From NCBI GenBank assembly GCA_910587555.1, contig CAJULV010000066.1, positions 1 through 20,793 on the forward strand: DNA of 20,793 bases. Reading direction: 5' to 3'. The notes beneath the pieces were generated by a model. That model was given only the letters and a program-made list of their open reading frames with translations, was not told where the DNA came from and made no database searches. Made by a program: the position numbers and the translations under genes. The DNA is from an uncultured Acetatifactor sp. GTDB lineage: Bacteria > Bacillota > Clostridia > Lachnospirales > Lachnospiraceae. Each line of letters opens with the position of its first letter. The first letter of the stretch is position 1. Below, piece by piece: positions 14,438 through 20,793 of this stretch.

Positions 14438-15757
14438 TTAGTCACGGTTGCTCTCGATTTTTACATGGATTCCGTCTTTCACCAGTTTGCGGAAAAAGTG
14501 GCGTTCCACGTCCGCCTCAATGATACTGCTGGCAAAATTAATCGTCAGGATGTCCCCAAAGCTGATAATGGCGCAGTTCGTCCTGCGGGAAAAGGGTTGT
14601 CCCATGTATATGTCAAAACGTTCAATATAAGACGCCATACCGTCTGGCACCTTCAGCGCCCCCATATTGGTCAGACCCGCCGAAGAATTCCTGTCCTGTA
14701 CTTTGGTATAGAACAGCCGCACCACAAAATCCTTGATAAACAGCGGCACCACACGGATAAAGGGATTTCGCTGGGTAGCAGCGTTGGTGGTAATGTCGCC
14801 CCGCAGCAGTTTTTCATTTATATAATATCTCATATAATTATGCACCTGCTGCACGATTTCCTCAAAGGTATATTCCCCCAGCCTGGGATCTATCCCCGGA
14901 TAAATCATGGTAATAAAATTCCGCAATGTGATAGACGGAAAAAAACGCCTCAGATTCACCGGCATGGCAATCTTCACCGGCCGCTGGCGGGACAGGCGCT
15001 CTTCTTCCTGCTTCACCATCAGCGCGTAGAGCAGCACCGCGTTCAGGTATTCCGTGATGGTGGCGCCGTACCGCTTTGCCGCCGCCGTCACCTCTGACAC
15101 GGACATAATGCCGTCGATAATGTTCAGCGTGTAAAAAGGCTCCGCCGTACCCCGGACTCTGTAAGCCTTTTCCTCCAGCCTGGGCGGGCATACCTTTGCA
15201 TTGGCATAGCGCATATAGGCGTCCTCCAGCTCCTCCTCGTCAGGCGTCTCACTTATATCCAGAACAAATCCGCCGTTTTTTATCTCCCCATGCCCCAACA
15301 GACGCAGATAGGTGGCTGTCAGTGTCATCAGCACGCACATCCCCCCGGTGCCGTCTCCAAGGCTGTGGTGTGCCTCCAGGGCAATCCTGTTGCGGAAATA
15401 ATACACCCTCACCAGGTAACGATTATTTGCCTTAAAATACATGGGCTGGCAGGGATTCTTCACGTCCTCCTGCACAAAAGGCCCCGGCCTGTCATTGGGT
15501 TCCAGGTAACGCCAGAACAAGCCCTTCCGGATGGCTGCCTTATAAGTCGGAAAACGGGGCAACGTCATATCCAGAGCCTTCTGAAGCACATCCGGCTGCA
15601 CTTCTTCCTTCAGCAGCACCGAAAGCCTGTACACAGACGAAAAATCCCGCCGCTGCAGCGTAGGATACACAATTGCAGATAAATCCAGCTGATACCAGTC
15701 TCTGCGCTGTGCCTTGCCCCTTTTCTCCCTGACTTGCTTTTTATCAATATTTTCCAT
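14438..15757 (-). CDS. Condensation-domain-like acyltransferase (alcohol acetyltransferase family)
   Basis: A 439-aa protein with the acyltransferase active-site motif HHSLGDG (H130, H131, D135, G136), matching the HHxxxDG signature of condensation/PapA5/alcohol acetyltransferase enzymes. The C-terminal half keeps PVNLRRFFPS and NFITMIYPGIDP, equivalent to the second subdomain that closes the substrate tunnel, plus NCAIISFGDILTINFASS. Such enzymes transfer an acyl group from CoA or a carrier to a hydroxyl or amine; the substrate is unknown. The start has GAGAGG eight bases upstream. Its start codon lies inside a perfect 14-bp palindrome. It is the first gene of an apparent three-gene cluster with the membrane protein and esterase. 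Confidence 0.82.
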   Translation of the reverse strand: MENIDKKQVREKRGKAQRRDWYQLDLSAIVYPTLQRRDFSSVYRLSVLLKEEVQPDVLQKALDMTLPRFPTYKAAIRKGLFWRYLEPNDRPGPFVQEDVKNPCQPMYFKANNRYLVRVYYFRNRIALEAHHSLGDGTGGMCVLMTLTATYLRLLGHGEIKNGGFVLDISETPDEEELEDAYMRYANAKVCPPRLEEKAYRVRGTAEPFYTLNIIDGIMSVSEVTAAAKRYGATITEYLNAVLLYALMVKQEEERLSRQRPVKIAMPVNLRRFFPSITLRNFITMIYPGIDPRLGEYTFEEIVQQVHNYMRYYINEKLLRGDITTNAATQRNPFIRVVPLFIKDFVVRLFYTKVQDRNSSAGLTNMGALKVPDGMASYIERFDIYMGQPFSRRTNCAIISFGDILTINFASSIIEADVERHFFRKLVKDGIHVKIESNRD

Positions 15758-15764
15758 ATGGAAA
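15751..15764. promoter_or_regulatory. 14-bp perfect palindrome over the acyltransferase start codon
   Basis: TTTCCATATGGAAA is fully self-complementary and contains the ATG (15755-15757). It lies 1 bp from the Shine-Dalgarno GAGAGG. It could be an operator just downstream of the promoter or a structure that hides the start codon. Confidence 0.45.
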
Positions 15765-15793
15765 GCCTCTCAAACCTTCATATCTATTCCATT

Positions 15794-15822
15794 ATTATAC
15801 ACATTCTGCCCATGAATGCAAA
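15794..15822 (-). promoter_or_regulatory. Promoter of the acyltransferase cluster
   Basis: A perfect -10 TATAAT on the minus strand (15794-15799) lies 36 bp upstream of the ATG. The best -35 is TTTGCA (15817-15822) with a 17-bp spacer, four of six consensus bases. Together with the terminator at 15972-16004, it isolates this cluster from the upstream unknown genes. Confidence 0.55.
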
Positions 15823-15971
15823 GAATATTTTCCATGGCCGGCTTAGCTTTTTGTGCCGCTGCGTCAACGGTTGTTTGCCGCCGGAAGGAATTTTTCCCTG
15901 CTTTGTCCTGCAATTAACGGTATTCCTGGTGGTGAAAGGACAGAGAAATGCTGCGAATTGTTCCTGCAGAC

Positions 15972-16004
15972 AAAAAACAGGGACTGCCCGCTGTAGGCCG
16001 TCCC
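15972..16004 (-). terminator. Intrinsic terminator after the unknown four-gene cluster
   Basis: Read on the minus strand, GGGAC-g-GCC, loop TACAGCG, GGC-a-GTCCC is followed by TGTTTTTTG. The stem has eight pairs with one internal G-A mismatch, then six Ts. It lies ~130 nt past the stop of the helical-repeat gene and before the acyltransferase promoter. Confidence 0.75.
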
Positions 16005-16130
16005 CGTCCCCGGCACCCTGCCGGACCATATGCAGCTGCCAATGTTCCCCAGCAGCACATAGATATGTTTATGTCATCCTCTTCTATCCGGCGGCATTTC
16101 GGAATTGCAAAGCGGCTGCATCAAACAGGC

Positions 16131-17681
16131 TTAAAAACGGAAAAACCCTGTCCTGTCCGCCTTTTTCTTCCATTTTTCCAGATTTCTGCGCATATCCAGC
16201 ATCCCGCTGTCCGGTGAAAGCTTCGCCAGCTCCTCACAGGCTGCCAGCCCCTGCCCGGCAAACTTCCCTGCCTTCTGCCGATCCCGCATACCATCCGCCG
16301 TCTCCGCCGCCAGGGCCGCACTCAGCACCACCAGCTCCCAGGCCGCCGGATTTCCGTTCACTTTCGCCGCCCTTTCACCGAATTCCATGGCCTGGGCGGC
16401 ATAGAATTCCACCCTCTGCACGTCGCCGTTCTCCGCCGCCATCAAAGCCAGGTATTCACAGCTCTCCGCCCGCAGCAGCAACGCAGGCCCCTCCGGAATA
16501 TGATACCTGCCGGCATCCGCAAGATAGGCCAGTACCCGCTCCAGCTTCTCCCCTGCTTCCTCCTTTTGGTCCCTCTGGTAGCACTGGATGCCCAGAACCT
16601 CCAGCGCTGCCACCCGGCTGCTGTAAAGCTGTGCGGAAATCTCAGCCAGCGCATTCCTGGCCGCCTTGTCCTGTACCCGGCATTCCGCCTCCAGAATCTC
16701 CAGCGCCCCGTCAAACAGCTTCACTCCCTCCTGGCTTTTCCGGAGGGCGTCGTCCGCATCGCCGGACTGCCAGAGCGCCACACTCTGCTGCCTGCAGACG
16801 ACTGCCAGGGCTCCCATGACCAATGCCCTGTTATATCCCCACACATCTCCCTCCAAAAACTGCCTGATCTCCCTTTCGCAGGCCAGCATGACTCTGCTGT
16901 CGCCGCCATGGACAAAGGCGTCTATGCCGTGATTGCTTTGTGCCCACAGCTTTTTGGCGTGGTAATAGTCCGAATCCCTGGTTACGACCAGCCTGTGGTA
17001 TATGGACTCACCTTTCCCGTAACAGGTCTCACCGTTTCTGATGTCCCCGTTCTGATAACTCATGGAACCGATCCGAAAATACAGCTCCGCCGTTTTTTCA
17101 GTGATTCCCGTATCGCCGCCGCAGTTTTCCACATATTCCAGAATGGGAAGGATGCCCATAAGGATCCGGTATCCTTCCCCGGCCTCCAGCAGGCGTTCGT
17201 ATGCCCCTGCCGCCTCGTTTGCGCATTCCGCACAGGCCCAGGCCAGGTACAGCCTCTGCTTCTCGCTGTACTGTCCCTCTTCCCTGCCCAGGCAGGCAAA
17301 GCAATGCCGGCTCCGGTCCAGGGTCTGCCGGAAATGTTCCGCGGCTTTCCGGTTGTTTCCCTGATCAAGATACAGCAATCCATTGACCCTGCCGTACTCC
17401 ATCTCCAGATACCAGTAGCCCGCCGTATCCGTACCTCTCCCCTCCAATATGCCCAAAAGCGGCTCGTAGTATCGCATCAGCGGCTCCAGACTCTGAAAAT
17501 CCCGCACAAAGGTATAATACCGCAAAAGCTCCTCCAGCTGTTCCAGATAATCCAACAGTTCGGCTGTGTCAAATCCCGCCGCCTCTTTCGAAAATCTCTG
17601 CCGGATTTCCTCCAGATATGCTTTCCTCTCCTGCCAGACAGGATCCTCATAATCCAAATATTCTCCCCATGTCAGCCTCAT
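16131..17681 (-). CDS. Helical-repeat (TPR-like) protein of unknown function
   Basis: A 516-aa cytosolic protein with no signal peptide or membrane helix. It is almost wholly alpha-helical, with aromatic and Ala/Gly spacing like tetratricopeptide repeats (for example YWYLEMEYGRVNGLLYLDQG, AAEHFRQTLDRSRHCFACLG, ELYFRIGSMSYQNGDIRNGE, RAESCEYLALMAAENGDVQR). TPR assignment is inferred. It would act as a scaffold or protein-binding platform. The start at 17681 has GGAG eight bases upstream and begins MRLTWGEYLDYEDPVW. The frame stays open to 17897 through the minisatellite as 14-residue repeats, and a one-base change in one repeat unit would extend it to 18142, so a longer form cannot be excluded. 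It is the last of four same-strand unknown genes and ends before a clear terminator. Confidence 0.75.
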   Translation of the reverse strand: MRLTWGEYLDYEDPVWQERKAYLEEIRQRFSKEAAGFDTAELLDYLEQLEELLRYYTFVRDFQSLEPLMRYYEPLLGILEGRGTDTAGYWYLEMEYGRVNGLLYLDQGNNRKAAEHFRQTLDRSRHCFACLGREEGQYSEKQRLYLAWACAECANEAAGAYERLLEAGEGYRILMGILPILEYVENCGGDTGITEKTAELYFRIGSMSYQNGDIRNGETCYGKGESIYHRLVVTRDSDYYHAKKLWAQSNHGIDAFVHGGDSRVMLACEREIRQFLEGDVWGYNRALVMGALAVVCRQQSVALWQSGDADDALRKSQEGVKLFDGALEILEAECRVQDKAARNALAEISAQLYSSRVAALEVLGIQCYQRDQKEEAGEKLERVLAYLADAGRYHIPEGPALLLRAESCEYLALMAAENGDVQRVEFYAAQAMEFGERAAKVNGNPAAWELVVLSAALAAETADGMRDRQKAGKFAGQGLAACEELAKLSPDSGMLDMRRNLEKWKKKADRTGFFRF

Positions 17682-17734
17682 CGTCTCTTCTCCCCCCTCT
17701 TTTGTCTCCGGCAGCCCTGCTCCATCCCCTCCGG

Positions 17735-18112
17735 CCATATCCGGCTGCAGGGGGCCTGCTGCGCTTCCCCCCTCCGGTCCTATCCGGCTGCAGGAGACCT
17801 GCTGCGCTTCCCCCTCCGGTCCTATCCGGCTGCAGGGGGCCTGCTGCGCTTCCACCTCTGGTCCTATCCGGCTGCAGGGGACCTGCTGCGCTTCCACCTC
17901 CGGTCCTATCCGGCTGCAGGGGCCTGCTGCGCTTCCACCTCCGGCCCTATCTGGCTACAGGGGGCCTGCTGCGCTTCCACCTCCGGTCCTATCCGGCTGC
18001 AGGAGACCTGCTGCGCTTCCCCTTCCGGTCCTATCCGGCTGCAAGGGGCCTGCTGCGCTTCCCCCTCCGGTCCTATCCGGCTGCAGGGGCCGTCTGCACT
18101 TCCCCTTCCGGC
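17735..18112. repeat. Nine-unit ~42-bp minisatellite
   Basis: Units start at 17735, 17779, 17821, 17863, 17905, 17946, 17988, 18030 and 18072. Lengths are 44, 42, 42, 42, 41, 42, 42, 42 and 41 bp. Each begins CCTATCCGGCTGCAGG, with changes mainly in the G-run and in CCACC/CCCCC positions. No spacers separate units, so it is not a CRISPR. On the minus strand it is open and encodes EAQQAPCSRIGPEG repeats, shifted by the 41-bp unit at 17905. It sits in the 503-bp gap between the 340-aa and 516-aa genes; flanking bases (17682-17734, 18113-18184) hold no other feature. Confidence 0.95.
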
Positions 18113-18184
18113 CTTCGGCTGTTTCCTCCCGACGCGGTCCATACGTGAAAGGTTCCTGCATCCCTTGAACGTTTCCGGAATGTA

Positions 18185-19207
18185 CTACAATATCATCTTC
18201 GATGCCAGGCAGGTATAAAGCTCCGCCTGCTGCATGGCCTCCTCATAGCGCGCCGCCTCCTGTTCCAGGTCTTTCCCGAACAATGCCATGGGTACCCTGC
18301 GGACGCCCTCATAATCCGCCAGAAATCCGGCGCACACAACGGCTGCATCCCTGAACGCGTATCTGTCCTCCAAGGAGCCTGGCACATCCCCTCCTGCGCG
18401 AATCAGCTGAAAGTCACGGATTCCCATATGGTCCAACGTGCCGTCTCCTGAAACATGGAAATCCGCCACCTGGAAAAAACTCTCATAGTGCAGGCTGTTG
18501 CTCACGGCCGTGATACCTCTGGTCTCCACCTTGGTGTAAAGGCTTTTGGCATAGGAATCCGACAGATAAGATCTGGTCATAAAATACTCACCGGACAGGT
18601 AATAGTCCGCCTTAGAGGCGTAATCAGCGCCGCTTAAAACGGAATGGACCGGCCTGTCGGTGTCGATTGACAAATCAATCAAGTCAAACGTATTGATTCT
18701 GCGGTTAAACCGCTGTACCATCTCCGTCCGTTCTGCAGAACTGTACCTGGATTCCTCCCGAACCGAATAGACCCCGGCGGATGAAAAGTTGGACAGATGC
18801 CCCTCCTCTTTCATGCACAGCAGATAGACGCCGTCCTCCCCCAGCAGATGCAGCTCATTCTCATACCTCCATGCCCCCTCTTCCCGGGGCTGGGCCAGGT
18901 CGCAGATCAGCCACTTCTCCACCTGCTCCCAGGGCAGACTCCACCAGAAGAGCCCTCCGGCTACACAGCCCCTCTCCTCCCGGTGCCTCCTGATCTGCTC
19001 CTTTATATTTTCCAGCTGCGTCTCAAGCTGTACCCGTGCGGGATCGGTTTTTGGCCTGCGCCCAAAGAACCCTTTCTTCTGCTGTGGGGCAACCTCCAGC
19101 CGTTCTTTCCAGCAAAAGTTTTTGTCCAGCAGCTCCCTCTGGGTCTTCGCTGCCTGTATCAGCAGCTTCCTGTATGTATCATCCGCTCCCCCTGTGTCGA
19201 AAAACAT
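18185..19207 (-). CDS. Conserved-looking 340-aa protein of unknown function
   Basis: I do not recognise the family. The protein is soluble, with no signal peptide or membrane helix. A basic stretch KKGFFGRRPKTDPAR (about 44-58) is followed by a short coiled coil (VQLETQLENIKEQIRRHREE). The rest is mixed alpha/beta with many Tyr and Asp residues (GEYFMTRSYLSDSYAKSLYT; NTFDLIDLSIDTD), ending in a helical EEAMQQAELYTCLASKMIL. GGGAGG six bases before the ATG gives a firm start. It begins 90 bp after the second paralogue ends, with no promoter seen between, so it is likely in the same transcript. Confidence 0.75.
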   Translation of the reverse strand: MFFDTGGADDTYRKLLIQAAKTQRELLDKNFCWKERLEVAPQQKKGFFGRRPKTDPARVQLETQLENIKEQIRRHREERGCVAGGLFWWSLPWEQVEKWLICDLAQPREEGAWRYENELHLLGEDGVYLLCMKEEGHLSNFSSAGVYSVREESRYSSAERTEMVQRFNRRINTFDLIDLSIDTDRPVHSVLSGADYASKADYYLSGEYFMTRSYLSDSYAKSLYTKVETRGITAVSNSLHYESFFQVADFHVSGDGTLDHMGIRDFQLIRAGGDVPGSLEDRYAFRDAAVVCAGFLADYEGVRRVPMALFGKDLEQEAARYEEAMQQAELYTCLASKMIL

Positions 19208-19297
19208 AACCTGCCTCCCGCCTCTTTATCTCCTGTCACAGATTTGCGTCCCCCGGCGTCCTGTCGGTCTCTGCAAGCCATTACCGGAAATTCTCTG

Positions 19298-19750
19298 CTA
19301 CAGCTGCTTCACATTGATTTTACCGTTTCTGTTTGGCCGGACGGACAGTTTAAATACATCCCCCTCTTTCAGCACAAAGGAAGCATAGCCCACTCCCACG
19401 GAATTCTCGTTGGCCAGATCCGCTCCTATGGCGCCGCCCGCAAGCACGGAGCCGCCCCCGGCACCCAGCAAAGCCCCTCCTAAAAAAGCGCCTGTAACGG
19501 CATTGGTAAATCGTTTTTCACCGGCTTTCGGGTCCGAGAAATACAGGACATGGTGTCCCGGAGCCAGGTCGATCTCATATGGCTTCTCGCTGGCTTTCAG
19601 CACCGTCGTGGGATTCTTCGCAGTCTCCGGATCCTCGTCGATCCACACATTCACAGGCAGCTTCTTGAAAATGTTGACGAACCAGAACAGCGTCTTTGCC
19701 CTTGCGTAGAGACTTGCATTCCTGACCAGGATAGATACTTGTGTTTTCAT
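19298..19750 (-). CDS. Glycine-zipper protein, paralogue 2
   Basis: A 150-aa protein about 70% identical by eye (106 of 150) to the upstream neighbour. Order: an N-terminal beta-rich part with VNVWIDEDPE and a PEGA/DUF2846-like pattern (YEIDLAPGHHVLYFSDPKAG); a Gly/Ala segment at ~86-110 with GxxxG spacing (GAFLGGALLGAGGG, LAGGAIGAD) that could insert in or lie on a membrane; and a C-terminal strand region GVGYASFVLKEGDVFKLSV. The fold assignment is inference. The ATG at 19750, with AGGAGG eight bases upstream, is preferred over the in-frame ATG at 19780 because it aligns exactly with the paralogue. Divergence is concentrated outside the DEDPE, HVLYF and NSVGVGYASFVLK blocks. Confidence 0.8.
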   Translation of the reverse strand: MKTQVSILVRNASLYARAKTLFWFVNIFKKLPVNVWIDEDPETAKNPTTVLKASEKPYEIDLAPGHHVLYFSDPKAGEKRFTNAVTGAFLGGALLGAGGGSVLAGGAIGADLANENSVGVGYASFVLKEGDVFKLSVRPNRNGKINVKQL

Positions 19751-19784
19751 GATAAGGTCCTCCTCATAGTATTTTTTCATAATT

Positions 19785-19812
19785 ACCTTATCATAAAATA
19801 CCCCCCCGGCAA
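19785..19812 (-). promoter_or_regulatory. Promoter of glycine-zipper paralogue 2
   Basis: TTGCCG (19807-19812), 16-bp spacer starting GGGGGGTATTTT, then TAAGGT (19785-19790). It matches the paralogue 1 promoter base for base over most of its length. The conserved block CTTGCCGGGGGGGTATTTT may be a shared regulator site. Confidence 0.5.
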
Positions 19813-19906
19813 GTGGTTTTTAATATTTTTATTATTGGGGTCGCCTGTCCGGGATTCCTTGCCCTGTCTTGCCGGATCTGCACCCAGGCGCCCCCATTGG
19901 GACAAC

Positions 19907-19926
19907 GGGATGCTTTCCGGCATCCC
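19907..19926 (-). terminator. Hairpin just after glycine-zipper paralogue 1
   Basis: GGGATGC-CGGAAA-GCATCCC on the minus strand is a perfect 7-bp stem beginning 10 bp past the stop codon. No U-run follows, so it may stabilise the 3' end or only partly stop transcription ahead of the second paralogue's promoter. Confidence 0.45.
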
Positions 19927-19935
19927 CCGCAGCCT

Positions 19936-20391
19936 TTATTTCTCCTGTTTTACCTTAACGTCTCCCTTTCGGTTGGGACGTACGGATATCCGGAAGATGT
20001 CCCCGTCTTTCAGAACAAAAGAAGCATAGCCCACTCCCACGGAATTACTCCTTGCACCGTCTGCCCCCATGGCTCCTCCGGCCAGCATGGAACTGCCTCC
20101 GGCGCCTGCCGCAGCCGCTCCCAGTATCGCTCCCGTCATGGCTCGGGAGAACTGCTTCTGGCCCGCCTTGGGATCCTTGAAGTACAGGACATGGGCGCCC
20201 GGCTCCAGATCAATCTCATAGGGCGTCTTGCTGGCTTTCAGCACCATGGTAGGCTTCTTCACCTTCTCCGGGTCTTCGTCGACCCATACGTTCACCGGCA
20301 TTTTCTTGAAAATGTTGATAAACCACCAGAAAGTCATGGCCCGGGAGAAAAGCGTTGAATTTTTGACCAGGATAGATACTTGTGTCTTCAT
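19936..20391 (-). CDS. Glycine-zipper protein, paralogue 1
   Basis: A 151-aa protein, first gene of the four-gene unknown cluster and tandem duplicate of the 19298-19750 gene. The N-terminus MKTQVSILVKNSTLFSRA leads into an aromatic patch (FWWFINIFKK), then PVNVWVDEDPE, a predicted beta-sandwich turn YEIDLEPGAHVLYF, a glycine-zipper stretch (GAILGAAAAGAGG, LAGGAMGAD) and a C-terminal GVGYASFVLKDGDIFRISV. No cleavable signal peptide is evident, so the protein may be cytosolic or associate with membrane through the Gly/Ala segment. AGGAGG eight bases upstream sets the start. The family is not recognised with certainty; a PEGA-like or DUF2846-like domain is a guess from pattern. Confidence 0.8.
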   Translation of the reverse strand: MKTQVSILVKNSTLFSRAMTFWWFINIFKKMPVNVWVDEDPEKVKKPTMVLKASKTPYEIDLEPGAHVLYFKDPKAGQKQFSRAMTGAILGAAAAGAGGSSMLAGGAMGADGARSNSVGVGYASFVLKDGDIFRISVRPNRKGDVKVKQEK

Positions 20392-20426
20392 GATAAAATC
20401 CTCCTCATATGTGTATTTTCCAGATT

Positions 20427-20454
20427 ACCATACCACAAAATACCCCCCCGGCAA
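20427..20454 (-). promoter_or_regulatory. Promoter of glycine-zipper paralogue 1
   Basis: TTGCCG (20449-20454), 16-bp spacer, TATGGT (20427-20432), 36 bp upstream of the ATG. Spacing, -35, G-run and -10 position match those of paralogue 2, so promoter and gene were duplicated together. Confidence 0.55.
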
Positions 20455-20793
20455 GCATTTTTTGAAATTTCTGTTTTTCCCGGTCCTGTCTTTCCATTTT
20501 CGCGCCGTAATTGTTAAGAGTTCCCTTATACACCGATTCGCACAGCCTGCATATTTGCCCCGCTTCAGCGGCAAACTTCCAGGTACTGGGAGCCGCACCT
20601 TGTACACAGGCCTGAGCAATAAAAAGGAGCTGTCGCATTAAAAATCATGGACACGAGACATAGGTATGCCTGATTACCGGACATCCTGTATCTTGTGTAG
20701 AATTTCTCAATGCGCCAGCCACTCTCCACTTGCCTGTTATCTCCCGTTTTAAACACTTGAATAGTTTACAAAAGCCGATATCCCGCATAAACA
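20455..20793. other. Gene-free right edge
   Basis: No supportable gene was found in these 339 bases. Short open frames on the minus strand (within 20405-20756) lack a good ribosome site and recognisable sequence. The DNA is AT-richer than the coding neighbours. I see no tRNA, insertion-sequence terminal repeats or CRISPR. Confidence 0.4.

Larger units (their letters stand above)
15758..16130. other. Spacer between the helical-repeat gene and the acyltransferase
   Basis: A 373-bp gap with no supported gene. From high to low coordinates it holds a small hairpin CCGGC-ACCCT-GCCGG (16010-16024), the terminator (15972-16004), about 150 bp with no recognised feature, and the acyltransferase promoter and palindrome. 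Confidence 0.5.

Noticed and set aside
15734..16819. Long plus-strand open frame opposite the helical-repeat gene
   Set aside because: Pro/Ser-rich shadow in GC-rich DNA; the minus-strand frame has a ribosome site and coherent helical repeats.
17735..18112. CRISPR array
   Set aside because: Units are directly adjacent with no unique spacers, and no cas genes are nearby.
20405..20756. Small minus-strand frames at the right edge, perhaps a transposase remnant
   Set aside because: No recognisable transposase motif, terminal inverted repeats or ribosome site.

Overview
The window looks like a chromosomal segment of a Clostridia member, most likely Lachnospiraceae. The reasons are the dgt-dnaG-rpoD-trmK order, a TGS-domain nucleoside kinase directly after trmK, Gram-positive Shine-Dalgarno sites (GGAGG-type) in front of nearly every gene, and sigma-A style promoters. 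This placement is inferred from gene content; no database search was possible. Almost all genes lie on the minus strand; only a blaI/M56-peptidase pair lies on the plus strand.

Left half (about 230-9300, minus strand). Reading in the direction of transcription: dgt (dNTPase), dnaG (primase), rpoD (housekeeping sigma, with its own promoter), trmK (tRNA m1A22 methyltransferase), a TGS-containing nucleoside kinase, proC (proline synthesis) and an IclR-type regulator. This is a macromolecular-synthesis block followed by metabolic genes. Several spacers are unusually repeat-rich: a near-perfect 70-bp tandem duplication before dnaG, a ~31-bp direct repeat at a 71-bp offset plus a 12-bp perfect stem before proC, and a repetitive optional N-terminus on trmK.

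Middle (9300-12213, plus strand). A divergent blaI/blaR1-like pair is driven by a clear TTGACT-17-TAGTAT promoter. The promoter is overlapped and followed by two palindromes that fit a BlaI-class operator, and a 32-bp element occurs twice in the leader. The membrane zinc peptidase keeps the M56 catalytic core. In place of a penicillin-binding sensor it carries a repetitive Ser/Asp/Gly linker and an unrelated C-terminal region.

Right-middle (12241-15757, minus strand). A condensation-like acyltransferase (HHxxxDG), a zinc-ribbon six-TM membrane protein (DUF6320-like) and a GDSAGG alpha/beta hydrolase form a plausible ester or lipid-modifying cluster. A 14-bp perfect palindrome sits on the acyltransferase start codon.

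Right end (16131-20391, minus strand). Four genes of unknown function lie head to tail: two tandem ~150-aa paralogues with a glycine-zipper segment and duplicated promoters, a 340-aa soluble protein, and a 516-aa helical-repeat protein. Between the last two is a nine-unit ~42-bp minisatellite. It is open as 14-aa repeats and broken by one single-base unit-length change. This cluster is the best candidate for an undescribed system here. The last ~340 bp hold no supported gene.
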